A DNA stretch of 64,000 nt from JALONO01 sp038209965 (GCA_038209965.1 JBBQXF010000006.1:1-64000); one strand, 5' to 3'; positions 36,745 to 46,323 are shown, counted from the first letter of the stretch. Translations and numbers: made by a program. The notes: generated from the sequence alone by a model not told the origin.

Positions 36745-38769
36745 ATGAGTGAAAACCAGGCAAAGAAGAAAAGTAACAGCCTTCTGCCCAAGCCTTCTCC
36801 CAAAAACAACTATCAGGTATGGTTGCTCGTTGGCCTTGTCATGCTTATTGTTGGCCTGACCTATCTCAACCGCAGCAATCCCACGGTAGACATTACTCCC
36901 AAGCGTTTTGAGAAAATGCTCGCCCAAGGCGACGTTAAAAACGTGGTCATTGTCAATGGCAAAGTAGTGGAAGTTTGGCTCACGGCCGAGGCGCTGGCTA
37001 AACCCGAGTACAAGAACGAAATGGCCCAGCGCGGCCCGTTTGCAATGTCGGCCCAGGGGCCACATTACAAATTTGGGGAGAAAGAAGAAGTGTTTATGCG
37101 CAACCTTGAGACCATCCAGAAAGATGTGCCCCGAGACCAGCGTCTGGAATATAAGTCAGACTATGATCGGACTGATTTCAACAGCATTTTCTGGAGCTGG
37201 GGCATTCTCATCATGTTGGGCTTGGGCCTTTATCTGCTCATGCGCCGGATGGCGGGTGGTGGTCCAGGTGGCCAAATCTTCAACATCGGCAAATCCAAGG
37301 CAACTTATTACGATGCAGAAAACAAGGTAAAGATCACCTTCTCGGATGTGGCTGGCTTGGATGAGGCCAAACAAGAAATTGAAGAAATTGTTGATTTCCT
37401 GCGAAACCCGACCAAATACACCCAACTGGGTGGCAAAATTCCCAAAGGCGCATTGCTGGTAGGTCCTCCGGGCACTGGCAAAACGCTCTTGGCCAAGGCT
37501 GTGGCGGGAGAAGCGGGTGTACCATTTTTCAGTTTGTCCGGCTCCGACTTCGTAGAAATGTTTGTGGGCGTGGGCGCGGCCCGCGTGCGGGATTTGTTCA
37601 AACAAGCCAAAGAAAAGGCCCCTTGTATCATTTTTATTGATGAGATTGATGCTGTGGGCCGTTCACGGGGGCGTGGCCAAGTGCCCGGATCCAACGATGA
37701 GCGCGAGAACACCCTCAATTCATTGTTGGTAGAAATGGATGGTTTTGGCACCGATTCGGGGGTCATCATTTTGGCGGCCACCAACCGGCCCGACGTATTG
37801 GACAGTGCATTGCTGCGCCCGGGCCGTTTCGACCGCCAAATCAGCATCGACAAACCAGATATTGTTGGTCGGGAAGCTATTTTCCGCGTCCACTCCAAGC
37901 CCCTGAAAATGGATGCCACAGTGGATGTGAGAAAACTGGCCGCCCAAACGCCAGGTTTTGCGGGAGCCGAGATCGCCAACGTGTGCAATGAGGCGGCCCT
38001 GATTGCGGCCCGGCGGGACAAGAAGAAAATTGAGATGCAAGACTTTCAAGATGCCATTGACCGGGTAATCGGGGGCATTGAGAAAAAGAACAAGATCATT
38101 TCGCCCGAAGAAAAGAAAATCGTGGCCTACCACGAAGCCGGTCACGCCGTAGCTGGCTGGTTCTGTGAGCACACTGAGCCGTTGGTCAAGGTGAGCATTG
38201 TACCGCGTGGAGTAGCTGCCCTTGGTTATGCCCAATATTTGCCCAAAGAGCAGTTCCTCTACACCACCGAACAGTTGATGGACGACATGTGCATGACCTT
38301 GGGTGGGCGGGCCGCCGAAGATATTACTTTCGGCAAGATATCGACCGGGGCATTGAGCGATCTGGAGCGAGTGACCAAAATGGCCTATAGCATCGTATCC
38401 GTGTACGGCATGAACAGCAAAATCGGCAATATGTCTTTTTACGATTCTAAAAAGTCCGAATATTCGTTTGAAAAACCATATTCCGAGGCCACTGCCGAGT
38501 TGATCGACAATGAGGTAAAGAACCTGATTGAGGAGGTTTATAAGCGCACTCGGCTTTTGCTATCGGAAAAGCAAGATCTGTTGGAGATTGTTGCCAAAGA
38601 GCTGCTGTCAAAGGAAATTATCTTCCAAAGTGATCTTGAACGGTTGATTGGCAAGCGGCCGTTTGCCCACCAAACCACCTACGAAGCCTACACCAATGGC
38701 CAGAAAGCCAATGATGAAGATGCAGTGGTTTCAGAAGAAGTTGGCAGCGACGGCGAAAAGGCGGCTTAA
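36745..38769 (+). CDS. ftsH: ATP-dependent zinc metalloprotease FtsH
   Basis: This 674-residue membrane AAA+ protease degrades misfolded and regulatory membrane proteins. There is an N-terminal membrane helix (VWLLVGLVMLIVGLTYL), a periplasmic domain, and a second helix (GILIMLGLGLYLLM). The AAA domain has Walker A GPPGTGKT near residue 240, Walker B IIFIDEIDAVG, and the second region of homology ATNRPDVLDSALLRPGRFDR. The zinc motif HEAGH is at residue 463. A Bacteroidota-type acidic tail ends the protein. A hairpin terminator follows the stop. Confidence 0.98.
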   Translation: MSENQAKKKSNSLLPKPSPKNNYQVWLLVGLVMLIVGLTYLNRSNPTVDITPKRFEKMLAQGDVKNVVIVNGKVVEVWLTAEALAKPEYKNEMAQRGPFAMSAQGPHYKFGEKEEVFMRNLETIQKDVPRDQRLEYKSDYDRTDFNSIFWSWGILIMLGLGLYLLMRRMAGGGPGGQIFNIGKSKATYYDAENKVKITFSDVAGLDEAKQEIEEIVDFLRNPTKYTQLGGKIPKGALLVGPPGTGKTLLAKAVAGEAGVPFFSLSGSDFVEMFVGVGAARVRDLFKQAKEKAPCIIFIDEIDAVGRSRGRGQVPGSNDERENTLNSLLVEMDGFGTDSGVIILAATNRPDVLDSALLRPGRFDRQISIDKPDIVGREAIFRVHSKPLKMDATVDVRKLAAQTPGFAGAEIANVCNEAALIAARRDKKKIEMQDFQDAIDRVIGGIEKKNKIISPEEKKIVAYHEAGHAVAGWFCEHTEPLVKVSIVPRGVAALGYAQYLPKEQFLYTTEQLMDDMCMTLGGRAAEDITFGKISTGALSDLERVTKMAYSIVSVYGMNSKIGNMSFYDSKKSEYSFEKPYSEATAELIDNEVKNLIEEVYKRTRLLLSEKQDLLEIVAKELLSKEIIFQSDLERLIGKRPFAHQTTYEAYTNGQKANDEDAVVSEEVGSDGEKAA

Positions 38770-38794
38770 TGGCCCTATTTTAATCACAATTTTG

Positions 38795-38839
38795 AAACAA
38801 GGAGTGGAGACTGTCAACGTCACCGCTCCTTGTTTTTTT
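38795..38839 (+). terminator. Rho-independent terminator after ftsH
   Basis: AAACAAGGAG (38795-38804) pairs with CTCCTTGTTT (38826-38835), followed by a run of T; the inside adds a short GAC/GTC pairing. Confidence 0.85.
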
Positions 38840-38925
38840 GGCTTTTCGGCATGGCATGGATTTCGCATTTTGATCTGGTTGAACATCGAGTTATGGTGTT
38901 TTTGTCCATTCACATGAACTACACT

Positions 38926-40281
38926 ATGCTAAAAACCTCCTTTATTGCCTTGCTGATCATTACATTGGTCGGCGGCCCTGCCTCACTGGCCCAGACAGTG
39001 CGCATCACCAATCTCAAAATGCCCGAATCGCCCGCGATCAACGCCATTGCGATCGACAACCAGAACGTCAAGTGGATCGTGTCAGAAAAAGGGGTTTACA
39101 AAATGGAAAAAGGGGGCATTGAAAAAGTGAGTTTGGCGCAGGGCCAAGCCATTGTCCCAGCCCGGACCATCATATATGACAACACCAGTCGCTTGTGGGT
39201 GGGCACTTACAACAGCCGCCTCGTGAAAATGAGCACGAAGGGCATCCTAAATGATGTAGGGCTGGAACTGTCCGGTACTTCCATCGTCACCGCCCTGAGC
39301 ACCGACGGCAGCGAGAAGATCTGGGCCGGTACGCTCAACAATGGGCTCTACCTTTGGGACGAGAATGAAAAAAAGTTGCAACAGTTCAGCGTAGCGGCCA
39401 CCAAATTTCCCGATGACCACATTACCCGCCTGCTGACCGATAGCCGGGGATCGACTTGGGTAGGCACCCAAAGCGGGCTATGGGGGCTAGAGGACAACTA
39501 TCTGCCCAAAGCTACCGCCGTCAAAACCCACGTCCAAGCCATTGCCGAATACAACAACAGCCTTTGGGTGAGCACCACCACCATCCGGGGGGCGGAATTT
39601 TGGCAATTTGACCGTTTTAGCCAGTGGAAAAAACAAACCCTGCCCGCTGAAATGCGCTCGGCCAAAATTGTGGGTATCGTGTTTGATGCTGCCGATCGCT
39701 GCTGGCTCATTGCCGATAAACTAGCCTGTCTTGAAAATGACAAATGGAAAATCTATGGCCCAGCCGATGGTTATGTGACCGAAGCGGCCACGTGCGCTTC
39801 ATTGGACCGGACGGGCAATATCTGGGTCGGAACCGAGGGCAGAGGGATATATAAAGTGGAGATTGTCATCGCCAAGCCCAAGCCTAAGACCAACCCCACC
39901 GCGACAGTGGACAACCAACTCCGGGCCGACAATTTGGGCAAGCCGATCCCGCTCAACATCCAATTTGAGCAGAGCAAAGCCGAGTTAACGCCCAATTCAT
40001 TGGCTGAACTGGATCGGATCGCCGACTTTTTGCGGCTTCACCCCCAATTGGACGTCGAGGTGGCCGGGCACACTGATAACACGGGTGATGCTAAATTGAA
40101 CATAAAGCTATCCGAACAACGGGCCGAAGCCGTTAAATCACATTTGGGTGATAAAGGAATTGCCAGCAAACGGATTAGTACGGTGGGCTACGGAGGCAAC
40201 AAGCCCATTGCCGACAACCGCGACCCCCGCAAGCGCGAACAAAACCGCCGCGTGGAGCTTGTCCTCAAAAGGCGGGGCTAG
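38926..40281 (+). CDS. Beta-propeller protein with C-terminal OmpA peptidoglycan-binding domain
   Basis: This 451-residue exported protein begins at the ATG at 38926 (MLKTSFIALLIITLVGG...LAQ). The N-terminal 300 residues are propeller repeats of the two-component-regulator kind (LWVGTYNSRLVKMSTKG, IWAGTLNNGLYLWD, TWVGTQSGLWGLEDN, NIWVGTEGRGIYKVE). A linker leads to an OmpA-like domain at about 340-451 (NIQFEQSKAELTPNSLAELD; VAGHTDNTGD; SEQRAEAVKSHL; QNRRVELVL) that binds peptidoglycan. It may be a wall-anchored scaffold with a binding propeller. It is outside the ftsH operon, after the terminator. Confidence 0.88.
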   Translation: MLKTSFIALLIITLVGGPASLAQTVRITNLKMPESPAINAIAIDNQNVKWIVSEKGVYKMEKGGIEKVSLAQGQAIVPARTIIYDNTSRLWVGTYNSRLVKMSTKGILNDVGLELSGTSIVTALSTDGSEKIWAGTLNNGLYLWDENEKKLQQFSVAATKFPDDHITRLLTDSRGSTWVGTQSGLWGLEDNYLPKATAVKTHVQAIAEYNNSLWVSTTTIRGAEFWQFDRFSQWKKQTLPAEMRSAKIVGIVFDAADRCWLIADKLACLENDKWKIYGPADGYVTEAATCASLDRTGNIWVGTEGRGIYKVEIVIAKPKPKTNPTATVDNQLRADNLGKPIPLNIQFEQSKAELTPNSLAELDRIADFLRLHPQLDVEVAGHTDNTGDAKLNIKLSEQRAEAVKSHLGDKGIASKRISTVGYGGNKPIADNRDPRKREQNRRVELVLKRRG

Positions 40282-41633
40282 GCGATGTACACCGTTTTTA
40301 TATTGCAGAATTCCCGGATGCCCAACGCAGATAGTTCGCGGCCATAGCCCGATTTTTTGATCCCCCCAAATGGCAGGCGGGGATCAGATTTGACCATCGC
40401 ATTGACAAAAACGCCCCCAACTTCCAATTGGGGGATTATTTTTTGGGCCTTTTCGGGTTGCTGGGTCCAGAGCGATGCGCCAAGCCCAAAATCACTCTGG
40501 TTGGCCAACTCGATGGCTTCCTCTTCGGTCTTGAAGCTGCTCACGGCCATCACTGGGCCAAACATTTCTTGGTCAAAAGCGGGCATTCCCGGTTTGACGT
40601 TGGCCAACAGCGTCGGCGCGTAAAAATTGCCTTCCAGTGTGCCACCGGTGACCAACTGGGCACCTTTTCTAATTGACCGTTCCACTTGGATCCGCAATTG
40701 TTCCACCAAGTCGGGGCGGGCCAATGGGCCGATCTCGGTCCGGTTGTCCTGCGGGTCGCCTACCACCAACCGCTCAATGGCAGTTTTGCACAAGCTAACA
40801 AATTTATCCACAATTTTTTCGCTCACGATAAACCGTTTGGCCGCAATGCAACTCTGCCCAGCGTTGATCATCCTGGACTGCACAGCTATTTTGGCGGCCT
40901 CGGCCAAATCAGCATCTTCCAGCACAATGAACGGATCGCTGCCACCCAGCTCAAGTACGGTTTTTTTGATGTTGGCCCCGGCCGCTGAGGCTACGGAAAT
41001 GCCCGCCCGCTCGCTGCCCGTGAGTGTGACCGCCTGCACGAAGGTGCTGCCAATCATGTGGCGAACTTGGTCATTATCGGCCAAGAGGGTCTGGAACACC
41101 GTTGGCGGAAAACCGGCGGCCCGGAACAACTCTTCAATGGCCAAACCGCAGCGAGTAGTATTGGGAGCGGGCTTGAGCAGGGCAACATTGCCCGCCATGA
41201 GCGCGGGAGCCGCAAACCGAAATACCTGCCAAAAGGGGAAATTCCACGGCATAATGGCCAATACCGTCCCGAGCGGCTCATAGGTGAGGTAACTTTTGCT
41301 GGCATCGGACGCAAGCGGTTCATTGGCTAAAAATTTCTCGGCATTTTGGGCATAATATTCGCATACCCACGCACACTTGCCGATCTCGGCCCTTGCTTCG
41401 CGGATGGGCTTGCCCATTTCCCGGACTATTGCCTCGGCATATCCCTCCGTGCGGTTGCGCAGGAGGTCGGCCAACTTTAAGAAAAGTTCGCCCCGAAAAG
41501 CCAACGGGGTATTGCGCCAGTGGGGGAATACCTGCGAAGATTGGGAGAGCAGATCGATGACGTGATCGTCGGTATGGTGTTCAAACTCTTCAATCACCCT
41601 ACCGTTGAAAGGGTTAAAAGTCGCAAATCTCAT
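40278..41633 (-). CDS. NAD(P)-dependent succinate-semialdehyde dehydrogenase-like enzyme
   Basis: This 451-residue aldehyde dehydrogenase has catalytic C262 in MINAGQSCIAAKRF and E228 in LELGGSDPF, a cofactor-binding PWNFPFWQ block and the ending GGIKKSGYGRELSALGIREF. It is shorter than E. coli GabD, like the Bacteroidota/cyanobacterial NAD-dependent succinate-semialdehyde dehydrogenases. Substrate specificity is inferred. The stop overlaps the OmpA-like gene's stop by four bases (convergent). Confidence 0.92.
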   Translation of the reverse strand: MRFATFNPFNGRVIEEFEHHTDDHVIDLLSQSSQVFPHWRNTPLAFRGELFLKLADLLRNRTEGYAEAIVREMGKPIREARAEIGKCAWVCEYYAQNAEKFLANEPLASDASKSYLTYEPLGTVLAIMPWNFPFWQVFRFAAPALMAGNVALLKPAPNTTRCGLAIEELFRAAGFPPTVFQTLLADNDQVRHMIGSTFVQAVTLTGSERAGISVASAAGANIKKTVLELGGSDPFIVLEDADLAEAAKIAVQSRMINAGQSCIAAKRFIVSEKIVDKFVSLCKTAIERLVVGDPQDNRTEIGPLARPDLVEQLRIQVERSIRKGAQLVTGGTLEGNFYAPTLLANVKPGMPAFDQEMFGPVMAVSSFKTEEEAIELANQSDFGLGASLWTQQPEKAQKIIPQLEVGGVFVNAMVKSDPRLPFGGIKKSGYGRELSALGIREFCNIKTVYIA

Positions 41634-42229
41634 AATCTTTTTTCTTGTCGACTGTAAACTTACACAATGCTGACCTATTTATGGCAATTCGTATCAAGTG
41701 GTTGCTTTGGGGCCACTGAAAAAGGAAAGGGCCAATCAACCATTTGCGATGGAAGCGTAGTACACGAATATCAGGTTTTACTGGGCCACTGCAGAGGATT
41801 TTCTGCCCCTGTCAGCAATTGGGCTTTTTTTGGTTAGTATCTGCCGATTCCCCCATTCAAAAGCCGGCTACTGATTTTGTGGTTTTGAAGCAAGGAAAAA
41901 TGGGATCCTCGATGTGAATTGCAATGATTATTATATCTAATTTTTTGACTTTATAAACAACCCTCCGTCAAAAATAGTCATTTCAAATGTTGATTAAATT
42001 GGGGACATTTTTGCGAAAAAAAGTGGGCAATAAATGAAATTTAACTCATTTTACCGGTGAAAAAATGGTAGGATCCGCCATGCCTCTGCTAAACTCAAAA
42101 ACAGTTGCGCCTGAAAACAAGTGCAAGCAAACCTGTGAACCATTTTTTCTACCTAATTTAATAATTTTGAATTTTTTATTGGCTGTTTGGCATTGTCAGT
42201 ATTCAGTTCTTTCCATTTTTGGTTGTGTT
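41634..42229. other. AT-rich spacer before the IS1 remnant
   Basis: About 600 bases with no gene. The composition drops in GC toward the mobile island. No terminal repeat of the IS1 copy was recognised here. Confidence 0.5.
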
Positions 42230-42929
42230 TTAAAAAGTATGGTACGCGTAATTTCGTTGTTGGAGCATCATTTTGATGGCAGCTTCGTGGTTTTTGACCT
42301 TCTTGGAAAAACAGGTAGTTTTTCTCATAAAACGCCTGTTCCCGACCCTCAAACCGTTGTTCACTCCCTTTAATGTACCTTGTCAGATCTTTATCCCACC
42401 CGGTGGTTCTCTTTCTTGAAAACATGGGCAAATGCTTTCCATTGATCCGTGCAAAACTCATCAATCCTGCTGTTTTTGAGCAGTTGGTACAGTCTCTTGA
42501 CCGTTGCGATGCCCCTTTTGCCAATCACATAGGCCACCACCCCGCCCGTTTCGGGGGCATAAGCGTTGATCAACCAGCGTTTCCCCTTTTTCTTGTGCCC
42601 CACACAACTCCAGTGCCCGTTCACTTGGATCGATTGGTAATGGGTCTTTTTTGGGGTGATCCGGCACAAACTTCCTTGGCGGAGCAGTATATTCAGGATC
42701 GTTTTACAACCGGTCCGCAAGATTGTCGCTATGTCCTGTATGCCACAGTTCTCTGACAACATGCTTGTTATCATGTGTTTAACACGGGGATCCGCCCCTT
42801 TGTTGCGGTAGGCGGTGATGAACTGTTTTTTGCAGGATTTGCACAAAAAGTTCTGGGCCCCATCCACCTTGCTACCATTTTTGATTACTTTTGGGCTGTG
42901 ACAATGGGACAGCCCACTTTAATCGCTAT
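42230..42929 (-). pseudogene. IS1-family transposase, inactivated by frameshifts
   Basis: Joined across three one-base shifts this reads as a complete IS1 transposase: an N-terminal zinc-ribbon start (AIKVGC then PHCHSPKVIKNGSK), a middle frame 42391-42867 with NGHWSCVGHKKKGKRWLIN and TDQWKAFAHVF, and a C-terminal end RRFMRKTTCFSKKVKNHEAA to a stop at 42230-42232. The first codon is ATA where ATG is expected, and the shifts are near 42910, 42395 and 42345. They do not look like the programmed shift of IS1, which is single and lies early. No terminal inverted repeats were found. Confidence 0.85.
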
Positions 42930-43019
42930 TTCGCACACAACACAAAGTTAGTACGCTTCATTGTCATTTTTTGTGCCGACATACTTTCTACAACGTAACC
43001 TAAAATGTATATTTATTTT

Positions 43020-43050
43020 TTTGAAAATATAAATATTTTAGCTACATTTG
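43020..43050 (+). promoter_or_regulatory. Bacteroidota-type promoter upstream of the ADP-ribosylglycohydrolase
   Basis: TTTG (43020-43023), a 19-base spacer, then TACATTTG (43043-43050). This is a full match to the phylum consensus. Transcription should begin near 43057, about 65 bases before the ATG. Confidence 0.75.
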
Positions 43051-43079
43051 TGTACATATGCAAAGATTGCGCATGTACA
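43051..43079. promoter_or_regulatory. Imperfect palindrome overlapping the start of transcription
   Basis: TGTACATATGC and GCGCATGTACA form two arms around AAAGATT. The position, directly after the -7 element, would suit an operator. Confidence 0.4.
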
Positions 43080-43122
43080 ATAGTTGACGGCAAGCAAAAC
43101 AGACACAACGTTACAATATAAA

Positions 43123-44547
43123 ATGAACGAAATAGCAACAAAATCGACTCAACAAAATCATTCTATCGACATCCCTAAACGGATTTACGTAGACTTACTG
43201 TTTACCGACAAACAGTTTTTAAAAATAACCAAAGGTCTTATCCCTCAGCAAATGGAAGACAAATGGTTTGTTTATTACGAGAATGAATGGCTTTACTTTC
43301 ATCGCTCTTGGACAGGTTACGGTATTTATAAAGCAAAACTTAACAAAGAAACTGACGGTTATTCTATTAAAGAATTTTCGGCGGAAAGAAATCAAGAAAA
43401 GTACAATAATCACGACGACAATACAGACATTGAAATTTTTTCTTTTATAATTGCAAGAGGACTTTTAGGAATTGATGTTAATCAAATTTATTTCAACCAA
43501 AATATTAGTTTAGAAATAAACGTAATTAAAGGTTGGAGTAATTTTGGGAATATGCTTTTTACAAATCAAGGAGTTGATCTTTATGAAAAAATTAAATCTG
43601 TTCTTTTTGGTGTTGCAGTTGGAGATGCGGTTGGCGTCCCTTTTGAGTTTAGCTCTAGTGAACAAATGAAGCAGCATCCTGCAACAGATATGATTGGTTA
43701 CGGAACACACAATCAACCTCCTGGAACTTGGTCTGATGACAGCTCTCTAACATTTTGCCTTGCCGAAGCAATAACAAATAAAGGTTATGATTTACCTATG
43801 ATGGCCTCCAACTTTTGTAGATGGAAGGAAAATGGTTGGTGGACGGCAAGAAATCAGGTTTTTGATATTGGTATAACGACCTCTAAATCCATTACAAGAT
43901 TACATAATATTCTTAAAACGTCTAATGATTTCAAAGAGTTTGGGGAGTTAAAATTTTCTGGAGATGAATATGATAATGGCAACGGTTCGTTAATGAGAAT
44001 TTCGCCTCTTCTGTTTTATATAGCAGGAATGTCACCATTACAGCAATTTGAAATTATTTGGGATGTTTCAGCTCTAACCCATAGACATATTCGAGCAGCA
44101 ATGAGTTGTTTTATTTACTTAAATTTATCTGAAAAACTACTTATTGGTCAAGACAAGGTTACTGCTTATTCAGAAACGAGAAAAAACGTATTAACTCTTT
44201 GGAAAGACATACAATTCCCAATCAAAGAACAAGAACATTTTTTTAGATTAATCCAAAATGATATTAGAGAAACTAAAATCGACTGCTTAAAATCTGGTGG
44301 CTATGTCATTGAAGTACTTGAATCAAGTATTTGGTTTTTTCTACAAGAGGATAATTATAGAGAGACTATCTTGTCCATTATTAATCTTGGTCACGATACA
44401 GATACGTCAGCCGCTATAGCTGGAGGACTTGCTGGGTTATATTATGGATTTGATGGAATTCCTAAAGAATGGACATATCAAATTGCTCGTAAAGAAGACA
44501 TTGAAAACTTGGCAGAACGACTTAGTGACAAGATTGCCAGCCGCTAA
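43123..44547 (+). CDS. ADP-ribosylglycohydrolase with an extra N-terminal domain
   Basis: This is a 474-residue protein. The ATG at 43123 is chosen because it follows the GTTAC cassette boundary by a few bases; a GTG/ATG-free extension to 43084 exists. Residues 1-150 form a domain of unknown function (KGLIPQQMEDKWFVYYENEW, YFHRSWTGYGIYK). Residues 155-474 are a DraG/ARH-type hydrolase: GVAVGDAVGVPFEF (GDAVG at 167-171), TWSDDSSLT (204-208) and NLGHDTDTSAAIAGGLAG (HDTD at 424-427), which are the metal-binding acidic motifs. It should remove ADP-ribose from a protein, nucleic acid or small molecule. It is strongly AT-rich, beside IS remnants. Confidence 0.88.
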   Translation: MNEIATKSTQQNHSIDIPKRIYVDLLFTDKQFLKITKGLIPQQMEDKWFVYYENEWLYFHRSWTGYGIYKAKLNKETDGYSIKEFSAERNQEKYNNHDDNTDIEIFSFIIARGLLGIDVNQIYFNQNISLEINVIKGWSNFGNMLFTNQGVDLYEKIKSVLFGVAVGDAVGVPFEFSSSEQMKQHPATDMIGYGTHNQPPGTWSDDSSLTFCLAEAITNKGYDLPMMASNFCRWKENGWWTARNQVFDIGITTSKSITRLHNILKTSNDFKEFGELKFSGDEYDNGNGSLMRISPLLFYIAGMSPLQQFEIIWDVSALTHRHIRAAMSCFIYLNLSEKLLIGQDKVTAYSETRKNVLTLWKDIQFPIKEQEHFFRLIQNDIRETKIDCLKSGGYVIEVLESSIWFFLQEDNYRETILSIINLGHDTDTSAAIAGGLAGLYYGFDGIPKEWTYQIARKEDIENLAERLSDKIASR

Positions 44548-44664
44548 CAAGCGATTTGGTAAATTGGCGGTTCCTTGCTCCGCAGCCACATTTGTGGCTA
44601 ATCAAACATTGATTAGCCATATAAACCTTTGTTGTAAAAATCGCCACCTTCGCAGAGCTGTTAC
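44544..44664 (+). other. attC-like cassette end after the ADP-ribosylglycohydrolase gene
   Basis: The stretch starts CTAACA at the stop codon and ends with TGTTAC (44660-44664). Inside are paired arms (TTGGCGGTT against AATCGCC), a perfect palindrome AGCCACATTTGTGGCT, and GGCTAATC...GATTAGCC. The end GTTAC equals the GTTAC at 43110-43114 just before the gene. This is the layout of an integron cassette recombination site, though no integrase is in the window. Confidence 0.5.
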
Positions 44665-44837
44665 CATTGGCAATAACAGTGCTGAAAATCGTTTAAAAAA
44701 TGAAAATATGTGAACTGAAATTGGAAAATGGATTTTGATACTTTTTGGAGTATCTTTTTGCTGTATAGCCGGAATTATGTTAATCAAACCGAAAATCGCA
44801 AGAGCAACTTTAAGAAAAGCAGGTAATAAGAATTTTA
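44665..44837. other. Truncated small membrane-protein frame cut by the IS4-like element
   Basis: A plus-strand frame from about 44733 reads LILFGVSFCCIAGIMLIKPK then IARATLRKAGNKNF and runs into the IS end at 44838. It looks like the first part of a small membrane protein gene, possibly the next cassette, but no good start codon is present. Confidence 0.3.
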
Positions 44838-44847
44838 TTAACTCATG

Positions 44848-46148
44848 TTACGCATGAGAACATTTCAAATTGGTTGGTTCATTAAAAGCAGCCTTCAATG
44901 CTTGTAAATAAATTTTATTTTTAAGGGCAAAGTGGTTCAATTTGTTGTTCAATTTTATATAGGCCATTATTGAGGCAAATATGTGGTTGGACTGGGTTTT
45001 GACAGTTCCTGTTGGCGACTTTGCAATGGATACATTTTGCTTTAAGCTATTGTGATATTCTTCAACACTTTACCTTTTTTTGTAGATTGTTGTAAACCCA
45101 CCATCGGTCAAGTTAAAATCGTTCGACACCAAAAATCTAGTACCTGTTGAACGATCTTTGTTAGTAAAGAACTGTTTGGTCACAAGTACAGGAAAACTGG
45201 GGTCTTTTAGCCAAACTTTAACAGGTGTATTATTTGATGTGACCAACTCATCAATACTTGTCCAATGATCCCTGTTTTGGTCATTTTCTGATAAAGCAAC
45301 CATTCGTTTTGATTTCATACCGAATATGAAAAACTTCTTTTTTTGATTGATAAAAGTCATGTTCCCGACTGATGAAAACCAATTATCAGCAAGTATATAT
45401 TTAAATATCAGACTATTGGAAATGGATTGTGCCATCATTTGTCCCATCAACTCGTTTTTGGAAACAGGGCTGACCCGTTTAACTTTTTTAGTTTTAACCT
45501 CGCAAAATGATACACTTTTTTTTATAACTGTTTAGGTAGGTAAGTGTTTGATAATCAATTAGTTGTAAAATTTAAAGTTTGCTTAAACGGGTATGCAAAT
45601 TAACTTAAATTACTGATAATCAAATAATTATAGAAATAACTAATTTATTTAAAATCAAGCCAATTATTCATAACTAATTTATTTTCAATTAGTTATGAAT
45701 AATTAGAGCACCTAAACAGTTACCTTTTTTTAATCGTTTCAAATAAAACAGGAACATGCAGGGCTGTAGGATCAACATTCTTTTGGGAGTGGTAAAAAGC
45801 ACCCAACAAGTTGATGCCTTCTATATTTCGTCCCTTGCTGTGGTTCCAATGCTAACAAATCAGCTCATTTTCGTCTGTAAAGGCTTTTTCAATGATGCTG
45901 TCACCGAAAATAAGGCAGGCATTTTCGTTTTGGTGTTATCGTATTAGGGGCTTGATGTTGGCCCACAAGGTCTTTGAGCCAAAGCTTGAATTAGACAATA
46001 AACGGGTAATACTGTCATGTTTGATGGTATTGCCGACCAAATTGGACAAACCAGTGGCACTTGTTTGTCCAAAACTTGAAATAAGGAAGTCTGTGTACAG
46101 GTCAAATAAATTTTCCACATACAAAAATATGATTATTTTGCCGTTCAC
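44848..46148 (-). pseudogene. IS4-family transposase, disrupted
   Basis: Pieces in order from 46148: NGKIIIFLYVENLFDLYTDF, then after a stop/shift near 45945 NENACLIFGDSIIEKAFTDE, then FYHSQKNVDPTALHVPVLFE, which is split by the MITE at 45525-45722, then KRVSPVSKNELMGQMMAQSI and LADNWFSSVGNMTFINQKKK (45070-45450). The YREK motif appears as IYKKR, stop, SVEEYHNSLKQN, with an in-frame stop (TAA) where Trp is expected. The reading frame ends inside the terminal repeat at 44848-44850. Confidence 0.85.
45525..45722. mobile_element. MITE inserted into the IS4-type transposase
   Basis: About 198 AT-rich bases with 13-bp perfect inverted repeats TAACTGTTTAGGT (45525-45537) and ACCTAAACAGTTA (45710-45722). 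Near the right end a perfect 16-bp stem (TTATTCATAACTAATT/AATTAGTTATGAATAA) has a 7-base loop. Both flanks are C plus a 7-8 base T run plus A, as expected from a short target duplication. No coding frame. The flanking transposase reads continuously once it is removed. Confidence 0.8.
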
Positions 46149-46323
46149 TCCGATTGGGTGTGCGTAACATGAGTTAAATAATGCACTATAGGATAGCTTC
46201 CCAGCGCTATAAAATGCTCAGCAGTCTAAAATAGTAGGCCCAAATAATGACCAACAGATCAAGGAATTAAAGCTGACCAATTGCCAATATTATTTTATTT
46301 TTGGTGTCATTCAATCTCCCCGG

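Larger units (their letters stand above)
44838..46177. mobile_element. IS4-type insertion sequence, inactive
   Basis: A 1340-base element bounded by 17-bp inverted repeats: TTAACTCATGTTACGCA (44838-44854) and its complement (46161-46177). It carries a degraded transposase and a 198-base MITE. Without the MITE it is about 1.14 kb, a normal size. Confidence 0.85.

Noticed and set aside
42230..42929. Programmed -1 frameshift in the IS1 copy
   Set aside because: Three separate shifts and an ATA first codon, one of them near the C-terminus, indicate decay.
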